This document shows positions 7,151-15,434 of a DNA stretch of 22,434 bases, one piece after another. Under the pieces are notes generated by a model, which was not told where the DNA came from, did not search any database, and worked only from the letters and a program-made list of their open reading frames with translations. The stretch spans positions 1 through 22,434 of IMG/VR virus record IMGVR_UViG_3300033388_004058. One strand, given 5' to 3'. This DNA is from a virus. Position 1 is the first letter of the stretch; every line of letters begins with the position of its first letter. The translations under genes were made by a program, and so were the position numbers.

Positions 7151-10030
7151 GTGATAGATTTAAATGACCTTAAAAGTCACTCTGCAATTACACTTCTGAA
7201 AGAGTACGAAGGTAAAAACCCTTACTTACGTAAAATTAAGAGAGAATACTTGAAAAACAACAAAATCAGATTAACTGAAAACCAATCAAGATATATTGTA
7301 GACTTCCACGATAAAGAACCTCAACTAATTAACAAGGTGGTGAATATTAGTGAGTTTTTGGGGGGGGAACTTAAAAAACAAAATGATTTGACATTCACAC
7401 CAGAAAGGGTGTTGATTGAATTCATGTTAGCAGATACTGAAAAAACTTTTCATATCTATGGGAAACTTAAAAGAAATCAAAAGAAGTCAAAGATGTATTG
7501 GTTACCTAAGACTCAAGTAATGGACGACCCATACTTTGAGGAAATAGATATTGACGTGGATTTTGATAAATACGTCACTATGGATAAAAAAGGTAGAACC
7601 CCTTACGACCACCAAAAAGAAGGTATAAAATTCTTATTAACTAGAAATGGTTGCATTCTTGCTGACGATATGGGATTGGGTAAAGCGATAGCTGATGATG
7701 TCCCAGTATTAACACCAGATGGTTGGATACCCCACGGTACATTAAAAGTCGGTGATTATGTAATTGGGTCCAATGGTTCAAAAACTAAAGTATTAGAAGT
7801 TCACCCACAACCATTAAAAGACTATTATAATATTACATTTACAGATGGGACCATTGTTGAGTCCTGTGATGAACATTTATGGAACGTTCAAACAACAAAC
7901 CATAAAAAACGTAATTCTGGTTATCAAACAAAACCATTAAAAGATTTAATTGGTGATTTAACGTATGGTAATAAAGGTAATGTTAAGTGGTATATTCCAA
8001 TGATTAAACCTGTCATATTTAATGTTAGAGAAGTGTTTATAGACCCATACATTTTAGGTTGTATATTAGGTGATGGTGGTATTAGTGGTCATAATATAAA
8101 ATTAAGTTCAGAGGATAGTGAATTAATACAAGAGGTTAATGATAGATTGCCACGAAATCATAGTTTACACTTTATCAAGAATCATGATTATCAATTATGT
8201 GGTAATAATGGTGTTAATAAAATAATTAGACATTTAAGTGATTATGAATTAATAGGTCTCAATTCAGAAACTAAATTTATACCAAAAGATTATTTATATA
8301 ATACTAAAACTATTAGATTAGAGTTATTACAGGGATTATTAGATACTGACGGTTATTGTTCAAGTAAAGATGGAACAATTCAATATTATTCAATTTCTAG
8401 AGAATTAACCAACGGTGTTAAAGAGTTAGTTCAATCGTTTGGTGGTGTTGCTAGGGAAACAAGTAAGATTGGTAAATATAAATTACCAGATGGTACAATC
8501 AAAGAATGTAAAAAATGTTTTATATTAACAATTAATTTACCAGAAGATATAATCCCATTCAAACTACAACGTAAGATTGGTAATATGAAACGTAATAGAA
8601 AGTATTTACCATCTAGAGGTATTAAATCTATTGAATATTCTAGAACTACACATGGGCAATGTATTTCTGTTGAAGCCAAAGATTCATTATATGTTATGGA
8701 CCAATATGTTGTAACTCATAATACTTATCAATCAATTATTGCGGCATTAGAATCTGGTGCTGAAAGAATCCTAATTGTGTGCCCTTCCGCAGTTAAAATC
8801 AACTGGGAGAGAGAAATTAATGATTTCTGCAATGAAACAGCAATCGTTAGCGGTAGGAAATGGGATAGGAGTAAATTTACAATAATAAATTACGATATTC
8901 TTAAAAACTTCCACACAATCGGAGATGGTAAGAAAAATAAAGATGGTCATATTATTGAGTTTAATCGTGAGATGGTTAACTCTAAATTTGATTTATGTAT
9001 TATTGATGAGGCACACTACCTTAAAAACCACAAATCAATTCGTGGTGAAATTATGGTAGACCTTTGTGTTAAACACAAGATTGATAAGGTTTGGTTACTC
9101 ACAGGAACCCCAATTGCAAATAGACCTATGGATTTTTATAATCTATTGAAGCTAATTAAAGCCCCTATAGCTGATAATTGGAAATTCTTTGCACAGAGAT
9201 ACTGTGAGGGTAGAAGATTCTTTAAAACACTTAAAAATGGTCGTAGAAAGCAAATATGGCTTACTGATGGGGCGTCAAATCTTGGTGAACTATCAATTAA
9301 GACTCGTAATGTTATTTTGAGAAGAAAAAAAGTTGATGTGTTGGATATGCCTGATAAACTTGTTGGTTCTGTATATCAAGAGTTAACCAAAAAACAATGG
9401 AAAGAATATGATGACCTATGGGAAGAGTATCTTATTAAGAGAGCTAAGGAAAAGAAAAGGGGTACACCAGATAAAGATTTGGTTGAACTTATACTTCTTA
9501 GACAATTTATTGCTATGGCTGCTATCCCATATACTATTGAGGAAGCAGAAAATGCTATTGGTCAAGGTCAAAAAGTTATCATTTTCACTAGTTTTACTGA
9601 TGAGATAAATGAATTAGCTCACCATTTTGGTAATAAATGTGTAATACACAATGGTTCGATGTCCCCAGTTGCGAAACAAAATAGTGTTGATACGTTCCAG
9701 AATAACCCCAACGTGAAGGTATTTATTGGTAATATTAGGTCTGCTGGTGTTGGGATTACACTAACTGCTGCTGAGTATGTTATATTTAACTCATTTGATT
9801 GGGTTCCAGGGAATAATGAGCAAGCAGAAGACCGAGCATATCGTATCGGACAGAAGAATCACGTAACTGTTAAGTATCAATTATTTAAAGATACAATCTC
9901 AACTAAGATGTGGTGGACACTGAATAAGAAGAAAGATATTATTTCAACAATCATCGGTGAAAAAGAACTTGATGATGTGGAAATTGAAAAAAGAATAATA
10001 GATGAATTAATTGATGTAAATGGAGATTAA
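7151..10030 (+). CDS. SNF2-family DNA helicase/translocase precursor containing an intein (959 aa; 613 after splicing)
   Basis: ATP-dependent DNA translocase of the SNF2 group (superfamily 2), probably acting in phage replication, recombination or repair. Helicase motifs: DDMGLGK (172-178, Walker A, interrupted after the Lys), DEAH (619-622), LLTGTP (649-654), SAGVGITLTAAE (motif V) and QAEDRAYRIGQ (891-901, motif VI). Without residues 179-524 the Walker A reads GLGKTYQS as expected. The start is GTG at 7151: a TAA lies five codons upstream in frame, and the first internal Met in a plausible place is about 90 residues later. Upstream there is no strong Shine-Dalgarno. The 3' end overlaps the glutaredoxin start by 11 bases. 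A run of eight G (7360-7367) lies in the N-terminal part; the frame is open across it. The role relative to T4 UvsW is unknown. Confidence 0.93.
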   Translation: MIDLNDLKSHSAITLLKEYEGKNPYLRKIKREYLKNNKIRLTENQSRYIVDFHDKEPQLINKVVNISEFLGGELKKQNDLTFTPERVLIEFMLADTEKTFHIYGKLKRNQKKSKMYWLPKTQVMDDPYFEEIDIDVDFDKYVTMDKKGRTPYDHQKEGIKFLLTRNGCILADDMGLGKAIADDVPVLTPDGWIPHGTLKVGDYVIGSNGSKTKVLEVHPQPLKDYYNITFTDGTIVESCDEHLWNVQTTNHKKRNSGYQTKPLKDLIGDLTYGNKGNVKWYIPMIKPVIFNVREVFIDPYILGCILGDGGISGHNIKLSSEDSELIQEVNDRLPRNHSLHFIKNHDYQLCGNNGVNKIIRHLSDYELIGLNSETKFIPKDYLYNTKTIRLELLQGLLDTDGYCSSKDGTIQYYSISRELTNGVKELVQSFGGVARETSKIGKYKLPDGTIKECKKCFILTINLPEDIIPFKLQRKIGNMKRNRKYLPSRGIKSIEYSRTTHGQCISVEAKDSLYVMDQYVVTHNTYQSIIAALESGAERILIVCPSAVKINWEREINDFCNETAIVSGRKWDRSKFTIINYDILKNFHTIGDGKKNKDGHIIEFNREMVNSKFDLCIIDEAHYLKNHKSIRGEIMVDLCVKHKIDKVWLLTGTPIANRPMDFYNLLKLIKAPIADNWKFFAQRYCEGRRFFKTLKNGRRKQIWLTDGASNLGELSIKTRNVILRRKKVDVLDMPDKLVGSVYQELTKKQWKEYDDLWEEYLIKRAKEKKRGTPDKDLVELILLRQFIAMAAIPYTIEEAENAIGQGQKVIIFTSFTDEINELAHHFGNKCVIHNGSMSPVAKQNSVDTFQNNPNVKVFIGNIRSAGVGITLTAAEYVIFNSFDWVPGNNEQAEDRAYRIGQKNHVTVKYQLFKDTISTKMWWTLNKKKDIISTIIGEKELDDVEIEKRIIDELIDVNGD
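7685..8722 (+). other. Class 3-type LAGLIDADG intein inserted in helicase Walker A (346 aa)
   Basis: In-frame intervening protein, residues 179-524 of the precursor, between GLGK and TYQS. The first residue is Ala, not Cys/Ser. Block A is VLTPDGW...LKVGDYV; block B is SCDEHLW with Trp244; blocks C and E are the LAGLIDADG motifs LGCILGDGG (Asp308) and GLLDTDG (Asp400), with block D as KFIP (375-378); block F is QCISVE with Cys504; block G is VVTHN with Thr522, His523, Asn524, and the following extein residue is Thr525. The Trp, Cys and Thr at these places form the WCT triplet known for class 3 inteins, which use the block F Cys as first nucleophile. Both LAGLIDADG acidic residues are present, so the homing endonuclease may be active. 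Leucine is TTA in about 29 of 32 cases, unlike the host gene. Confidence 0.93.
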
Positions 10031-10292
10031 CGTATATACAATACCAGAATGCCCTTTTTGTACAAAACTTAAAGGTTTATTAAGTGATGCTGAATTAGTA
10101 TTTAATGAATATAATATCTATGAGGATGAGTATGAAGAAATTTTTGAAAAACTAATGGAATTATCGGGTAGTGATTCAGTACCAATGGTGACCGTTGGTA
10201 AACATCTATTGGCTCCAGACGTTAACTTCAATAGTATAGAACAAGCCATAGAGTTGATTCAACACATCATTAAAGTTGAATCTAGTAATTAA
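10020..10292 (+). CDS. Glutaredoxin (90 aa)
   Basis: Small thiol-disulfide oxidoreductase. The redox motif CPFC lies at residues 11-14, directly after the first strand (INVYTIPE), and the cis-Pro segment SVPMV follows near residue 53, as in the thioredoxin fold. Length (90 residues) is typical of phage and bacterial glutaredoxins. In T4-type phages such proteins reduce ribonucleotide reductase; no reductase gene is in this window, so the partner is inferred. The gene overlaps the end of the helicase gene by 11 bases in another frame, so it is co-transcribed and probably translationally coupled. The Phe in place of the common Tyr between the two Cys is an ordinary variant. Confidence 0.9.
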   Translation: MEINVYTIPECPFCTKLKGLLSDAELVFNEYNIYEDEYEEIFEKLMELSGSDSVPMVTVGKHLLAPDVNFNSIEQAIELIQHIIKVESSN

Positions 10293-10370
10293 ACGTAGGG
10301 TCATAAACCAACAAGTATTTATCTTTTACGGTACGCTAGTTTTTTTTATTTTATCTTATCAACACTCCCT

Positions 10371-10387
10371 TTCTACCAATGGTAGAA
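10371..10387 (+). promoter_or_regulatory. Short hairpin in the leader of the virion gene
   Basis: TTCTACC (10371-10377) and GGTAGAA (10381-10387) form a perfect 7-bp stem with an AAT loop. It starts 41 bases upstream of the ATG at 10412 and is followed by an AT-rich stretch rather than a T run on the plus strand. It could protect the transcript or serve as a weak terminator of the helicase-glutaredoxin unit together with the earlier T tract near 10340. Confidence 0.4.
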
Positions 10388-10411
10388 TATTTATAATAAA
10401 AGGAAATAACT

Positions 10412-11572
10412 ATGGGAGCTAGTAACGAAGATAAAGAAAGAATATTCACACAATTTAAACACTCTATGGGTGCACCCCTTAGACAGATAGAATTGACTGA
10501 CGAACAACTATGTACATTTTTAGATATTGCAATTGAAGATTATGCGCAATATGTTCAAGAATGGTTAATCGAACATCAATGGCAATCACTATTAGGTCAA
10601 AATATTGATACAACTGATATGGCTTTTGCCATGTCAGTTAGAAACTTTGATTTTATGACCCAGTACACATATGCATACTCTAAACAAGTTGGACTACAAG
10701 CTCGTGGACCATGGGAATTAAAAAAAGATTATATTGATATCGAACTTGGAAGACAAGTATACCAAATACCAGCAGGTCGGGAAGTAAATGAAGTACTTTG
10801 GTTAACACCAAACTCAACTGACCACGCACTATATGGTCACATGGGTGGTTTTGACGGTGGATTTGGTGGTGGTCTAGCCCAAATGGGTGGTGGAGTCGGC
10901 ATGGGAGCCCAAGGTGGTTACGGTCAAGGTGGTGCTGGTGGTTACTATATCGCACCAGCGTTTGATGTACTATTAACAGCTCAAGATATGAACCTTAAAA
11001 ATAGGTTATTAAGAAGTGAAATGGTCTACAAATTAACTGCTGGACCAGATGGAACTAGATTATTACACCTATTAAGTACACCTGGTTCTAAACTAACTTT
11101 TGGTAACGGTGGTGCTCACGGAGTAACAGGAGGTAGTGGTATTGGTTTACAAGGTTGTAAAGTATGGTATCACTATTATGATACTAACGGTAACACAGAT
11201 GAATGTAGGGCCGATAACCCAGACATTATTAAACTACCAAACGAAGTTCCATTATCTAAACTAGACTTTAAAGATTTTAACGAACCAACCAAAACACTCG
11301 TAAGACAATTATTTGTAGCTGAAGCAAAAAGAGCACTTGGTAGGACACAAGGTAAGTTTGGTGGAGTAGTTGGTCCCCCAGAAGCTGAAAGAACAATGAA
11401 CTACGAAACATTGATTACTGAAGGTAATGAAGAGCGCAAAGCTGTATTAGAAAGACTTGATGAAAGACTTGCTAGATTAAGTAGTGATAAACAAATTGAA
11501 AGGGCAGCTAATGAATCTGAAAATTTAAATAAACATTTAAAATATAGACCGTTAGGTTACTACTTTTATTAA
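10412..11572 (+). CDS. Virion structural protein, possibly head-tail connector/neck (386 aa, Gly-rich insert)
   Basis: Probably a particle protein of the head-tail region. The N-terminal part has a helical pattern (IELTDEQLCTFLDIAIEDYAQYVQEW, in pieces from residue 27) typical of phage connector or neck proteins. Residues 141-178 are an unusual glycine-rich stretch (repeats of GGF, GGG, GGYG). The C-terminus has AKRALGRTQGKFGG (305-318), then a charged helix ERKAVLERLDERLARLSS (341-358), an arrangement common in large-phage virion proteins. It is one of the few genes here with a Shine-Dalgarno-like AAGGAA seven bases before its ATG. It is the last gene of the rightward block and ends at a bidirectional terminator. 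The precise T4 equivalent is unclear; gp13-like is only a guess. Confidence 0.7.
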   Translation: MGASNEDKERIFTQFKHSMGAPLRQIELTDEQLCTFLDIAIEDYAQYVQEWLIEHQWQSLLGQNIDTTDMAFAMSVRNFDFMTQYTYAYSKQVGLQARGPWELKKDYIDIELGRQVYQIPAGREVNEVLWLTPNSTDHALYGHMGGFDGGFGGGLAQMGGGVGMGAQGGYGQGGAGGYYIAPAFDVLLTAQDMNLKNRLLRSEMVYKLTAGPDGTRLLHLLSTPGSKLTFGNGGAHGVTGGSGIGLQGCKVWYHYYDTNGNTDECRADNPDIIKLPNEVPLSKLDFKDFNEPTKTLVRQLFVAEAKRALGRTQGKFGGVVGPPEAERTMNYETLITEGNEERKAVLERLDERLARLSSDKQIERAANESENLNKHLKYRPLGYYFY

Positions 11573-11576
11573 TATT

Positions 11577-11612
11577 AAAAAAAAAGGTGAGTATTACTCA
11601 CCTTTTTTTTTT
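11577..11612. terminator. Bidirectional rho-independent terminator between convergent genes
   Basis: GGTGAGT (11586-11592) pairs with ACTCACC (11596-11602) around an ATT loop, flanked by nine A on the left and ten T on the right that extend the stem and give a U run in both directions. It lies between the end of the plus-strand virion gene (11572) and the end of the minus-strand DNA polymerase gene (11616), and can stop both transcripts. Confidence 0.93.
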
Positions 11613-11615
11613 AAT

Positions 11616-14600
11616 CTAGAAATCCCATAAATCATCGTCTTCATCCTCATCGAATTTTAAGACATCATCATCATTTGGTTTTGTTGGTTCTGGCTCCTTA
11701 TGGTCTGGTGGTAAACCAACTTTAGTGTTTAACCTCTCTTGTTGATATTTTAAAACATCTTCATAAGCTTGTTTAATCTCAGCATCTACTTTAGCTTGGT
11801 GTTCTTTAACCTTAACCTCAGTTTCACCAACTTTTGGCATCACTACTGGTTCTTTAGTACTACACTCACAACTTTTTTGTTCTTCAACACAAACTTTACA
11901 AGTTCCGATTGTTTTCTCAACCTTCAAAGCTTCCTTAATAACATTTGATTCCCGCAAACCATTCGGGTGCTCAACTAGGTAAGTATTCAACTTATCCTTA
12001 TCCCCCTCAAATTGTTCAAAGCAAGAACATTGACCATCCCATTCTTCTGAACAACATAGTTTATGAGTACAAGTAGGATTAAACCTTTCACTGCTAGATA
12101 AACCATTATTTTTACGTTCAATCTCCATTTGTGTTTCCCATATATCATATTTTGTTTGCCCTCTCTTCAATTTTTTAAATAAGTTTGGGTTCTCTAAATA
12201 ATAATCGTGTCGTTCATTAGCTAAGTTTTTATATTTAAATAAGTCAACTAATTTACACAACCACACATCCCATTTTTCAGAATTAAACGAATGACCGTGT
12301 TCAGTATGTGTGGTTGGGTACGCAACAGTTAATATTTGTTTAGGTAAGACCCCCGACTCCTCAATTAAACTAATCTCATCTTTTTCAAGTCTCTTAAATA
12401 AATTATCTAGTAGTAATTTCTCATCCCTAATACCATCAATTCTAGCTTGTCTCATTCTTTCCTTCCAGTCAGCTTCAAGTGGTAACCATTCATCCATTTC
12501 CATTTGATTGGGTAATTGATTAACAGAAGACCAAAATCTAATTTCTTTATCTTCCATAATCATAAGTGCGTCATATGAGTCTTGGTCAGATTCTTCAAAT
12601 GGTGAGCCAGCAGTCAATTGACATTGTTTTGTTGTGAATTGTCCCCTATCTTGTAAAGACCATTCTAAATCTTTAGCTTTAACACCTTTAATTTTAATTT
12701 TCTCAACCCCTATCAAAATTTCCTCCCTAATATCTGGATTAAAACAAACTAACAATGAGTGAATTCTTTTATTAAATGCCTCTAAATATTTAGCAACATT
12801 ATACTCATTAGTTGTTAATTCTGGATTCTTTTCAATTTGTTCATTTGGTATTAATTTACAGTTAAGTGTAACTGTTTCTCTACCAGTTTTCTTATCAGTA
12901 ACCTTTTTAATATCCCCAGTTGACTTAACACTACCAGTATTAACATAGTAAATAGTGTCCCCATTATCAACATGTAAATCATGTTTAATAGCTAGCTCCA
13001 TGTGAGCCTGTCTAGCTTTTAATGTACCAGCCTTTGTCTTAGTTTTAACATAAACGTTTTTATATTCATTAACGGACATTTTAACCCTTTTTTTAGTTGC
13101 AATCTTAACTAGAGGTATCTTGTAATTAAAAATATCATCAACATAATCATAATAATACTCAACAAATTCCTTACCCTTACCATCCAAAAGCATTCTAACA
13201 CCTTTATCAATAAATTCTTCAATATATATTGGCATAGCTTTAGACTTGATTGAATTACCAACTAACTTAACTTTACCATCAATTAAGTTAGCGTAGTTTT
13301 TACGTCTAAAGTTAATTGTAGATTCACAAATATCATCAATATCAAGCCCCATTCTACCTTCCATATAGACCTCATTAAATTCAGCTAATACAGCCTCTAA
13401 ACCAGATAGTTCTTGACCAGCAGTGAATTTATTTGTCTTCCAATGCTCAGCAGTACAAATATATTTAACCTCATCAACATGGTCTGGAATAGCAAAGTTG
13501 AATCCATCAGTATCACCAACTAACGGTCTAAACCCATGCTTTTCAGTAAAATGTTTTACCATCAACCTCAAGTATTGGCGACCCCTACACGTAATCTCTT
13601 CCGCTGAATCCATATCACCCCAAGGAAATAAGTACGGAGCACCGAATGAACCAAAAAATGAGTTAGCTAAAATTTTAAGTGGTAATTGTTTCTTATCATA
13701 ATCAGAAGCTAAACGCTGGTGTTTTTTAATCAATTTATTAAGGTCAACGATTTCTTGCTCACTCATCGAACCACCATCCTTATCAAGTTGTTCTTGTAAT
13801 TTCTTAGCTAATTTTTTCTCATCACCAGTAAGGAATTTAAACCTATCACGAGTATCAACAACATATGTTAATAAACCTTCCATTACACCAGATATATCTA
13901 ATTTAGGGAATATACCATGTGTTAACTGAGTTTTAGGATATAAGGCAGCATAATCTAGTTTAATAACCCTCATAGCGTAACCAACCTCAAGTAACCTCGC
14001 TAACCCCCCAGTAAATTCTCTTTTAGGTTCAAAATCTGGAATAGCTAGGTTATTCTCTAATGACCATGCAGACATAATTAGTGTCCATGTACCAGCAGTA
14101 CCCATTGTAGAAGAACGCATAAATGACGTTGGTAAAATCTTAGATAGTAAGAATGATGCTTGATTATAAATCGCATCTACTTGCTCAGTTTCCCATAAAT
14201 CATCTAATAAATATCGTTGAACAATATAATCACCATCACACCTAACATATGGTGTATCTTTACCACTAATCTTTTTCAAGTGTTCTGGGTCTGGTGATTT
14301 CACATCATACTCAAACCAATCACCATTTTTATCATTAAGGTAAAACGTAGATTTACTAGACCAAGTTGAATGTAATTTATCCCCCTCAACATAAACCCTA
14401 TTTTTTTTAGCTACTTTAGAAAACTGAGTTATATACTTTAACCCAGCTTTCTTAATATTAGAGTTAATTGCTTGAGCCTTACGAACAGCATGAATTATAT
14501 CCAATATATTATAACCCCACAACATTGTTTGTTCAAAGTACTCAGTTTCTTGACCTAATTTAAGTGTGGATGATTTTCTTTTAATATTAACCCTAGAATT

Positions 14601-15416
14601 TAATGTCTTAGCTAATGATTCAATATTAAGGTATAAAACTTCACATCTTTTATAAAAGTAGTCCCAATCAAAGTTCTCAGAGTTATACCCAGTAATAGTA
14701 TCTGGCTTAATATTATCAATAATAATGAAAAATTCCTTAATAGCCTCACGCTCCGAATCTCGTCTCTCCTGTTCAGTATCACCCTTAATTTCAATAATCC
14801 TTTCAAACCCCCTATTATCCTTCATACCTATCTGAAAAATAGGGTGTCTATATGGGTCTAACCCCATAGTTTCAAGGTCAAACTGGAATCTATGTACATC
14901 ATCATAATCATCCATACCCTTAAATAAACGTTTACCAGTTTGCATCAAAAATTGCTCCTCTGGTCTCATAGACATAAATAAACGCTCTTTACCTTTACCA
15001 CCATAGGTTTCTACACCACCAAACTTAAAAAAATTCTGTAAATCGTTTGGCGTTCCACTACATGTTGCGATATACTTGAAACCCCTAGACATTCTGTCTG
15101 GTTCTTCACCCTGTGAATTTGTGGTTGTTAATCTTTTTATCTTAACCTTATACCTAGACATAGCCTCCCTACGTTTAGTTTTACTACCACCATACAGTTT
15201 ACCAGCAACACTCTCTTTCATCCACATAAATGGTTTGAATTTATGTTGTTCTATATATTTACCTTGTTCTGGGTCATTAATTATTAGCGATACCTTATTA
15301 CTACCGTCCTCAGCCTCAATACCAACAATGTATTTTTGTGGGTCTCTACCTTCAAGAAATTTTTCGATTACATTACTATCTACAGTATTACTACTCGTTT
15401 CTACTTTTTGTGACAT
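11616..15416 (-). CDS. Family-B DNA polymerase with long C-terminal extension (1266 aa)
   Basis: Replicative DNA polymerase with 3'-5' proofreading. Exonuclease motifs: FDLET (Exo I, Asp180 and Glu182), YNSENFDWDYF (Exo II, Asp250) and a likely Exo III in YLLDDLWETE. Polymerase motifs: LDYAALYP (motif A, Asp488; usual form DYxSLYP), LKILANSFFGS (motif B) and GDTDGF (motif C, Asp635 and Asp637; usual form DTDS). T4 gp43 has about 900 residues; here about 630 residues follow motif C, roughly 350 more than in RB69. The extension carries two Cys clusters (Cys1116/1121/1122/1130/1132 and Cys1173/1176/1183/1185). The acidic end DDDLWDF resembles clamp-binding C-termini of T4-type polymerases. A hairpin precedes the start. 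Reading is convergent with the plus-strand block, past a shared terminator. Confidence 0.95.
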   Translation of the reverse strand: MSQKVETSSNTVDSNVIEKFLEGRDPQKYIVGIEAEDGSNKVSLIINDPEQGKYIEQHKFKPFMWMKESVAGKLYGGSKTKRREAMSRYKVKIKRLTTTNSQGEEPDRMSRGFKYIATCSGTPNDLQNFFKFGGVETYGGKGKERLFMSMRPEEQFLMQTGKRLFKGMDDYDDVHRFQFDLETMGLDPYRHPIFQIGMKDNRGFERIIEIKGDTEQERRDSEREAIKEFFIIIDNIKPDTITGYNSENFDWDYFYKRCEVLYLNIESLAKTLNSRVNIKRKSSTLKLGQETEYFEQTMLWGYNILDIIHAVRKAQAINSNIKKAGLKYITQFSKVAKKNRVYVEGDKLHSTWSSKSTFYLNDKNGDWFEYDVKSPDPEHLKKISGKDTPYVRCDGDYIVQRYLLDDLWETEQVDAIYNQASFLLSKILPTSFMRSSTMGTAGTWTLIMSAWSLENNLAIPDFEPKREFTGGLARLLEVGYAMRVIKLDYAALYPKTQLTHGIFPKLDISGVMEGLLTYVVDTRDRFKFLTGDEKKLAKKLQEQLDKDGGSMSEQEIVDLNKLIKKHQRLASDYDKKQLPLKILANSFFGSFGAPYLFPWGDMDSAEEITCRGRQYLRLMVKHFTEKHGFRPLVGDTDGFNFAIPDHVDEVKYICTAEHWKTNKFTAGQELSGLEAVLAEFNEVYMEGRMGLDIDDICESTINFRRKNYANLIDGKVKLVGNSIKSKAMPIYIEEFIDKGVRMLLDGKGKEFVEYYYDYVDDIFNYKIPLVKIATKKRVKMSVNEYKNVYVKTKTKAGTLKARQAHMELAIKHDLHVDNGDTIYYVNTGSVKSTGDIKKVTDKKTGRETVTLNCKLIPNEQIEKNPELTTNEYNVAKYLEAFNKRIHSLLVCFNPDIREEILIGVEKIKIKGVKAKDLEWSLQDRGQFTTKQCQLTAGSPFEESDQDSYDALMIMEDKEIRFWSSVNQLPNQMEMDEWLPLEADWKERMRQARIDGIRDEKLLLDNLFKRLEKDEISLIEESGVLPKQILTVAYPTTHTEHGHSFNSEKWDVWLCKLVDLFKYKNLANERHDYYLENPNLFKKLKRGQTKYDIWETQMEIERKNNGLSSSERFNPTCTHKLCCSEEWDGQCSCFEQFEGDKDKLNTYLVEHPNGLRESNVIKEALKVEKTIGTCKVCVEEQKSCECSTKEPVVMPKVGETEVKVKEHQAKVDAEIKQAYEDVLKYQQERLNTKVGLPPDHKEPEPTKPNDDDVLKFDEDEDDDLWDF

Positions 15417-15434
15417 AAATTATATATTATATTA

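Noticed and set aside
7685-8722. Group I intron or inserted homing gene in the helicase
   Set aside because: The reading frame stays open across the junctions and intein blocks A, B, F and G are present, so it is removed at protein level.
10293-10411. tRNA or small RNA gene in the gap before the virion gene
   Set aside because: No cloverleaf or other extended structure; only a 7-bp hairpin and a T tract are visible.
13423-13701. Plus-strand ORF inside the DNA polymerase gene
   Set aside because: It is antisense to conserved polymerase motifs B and C and has no sensible protein features.
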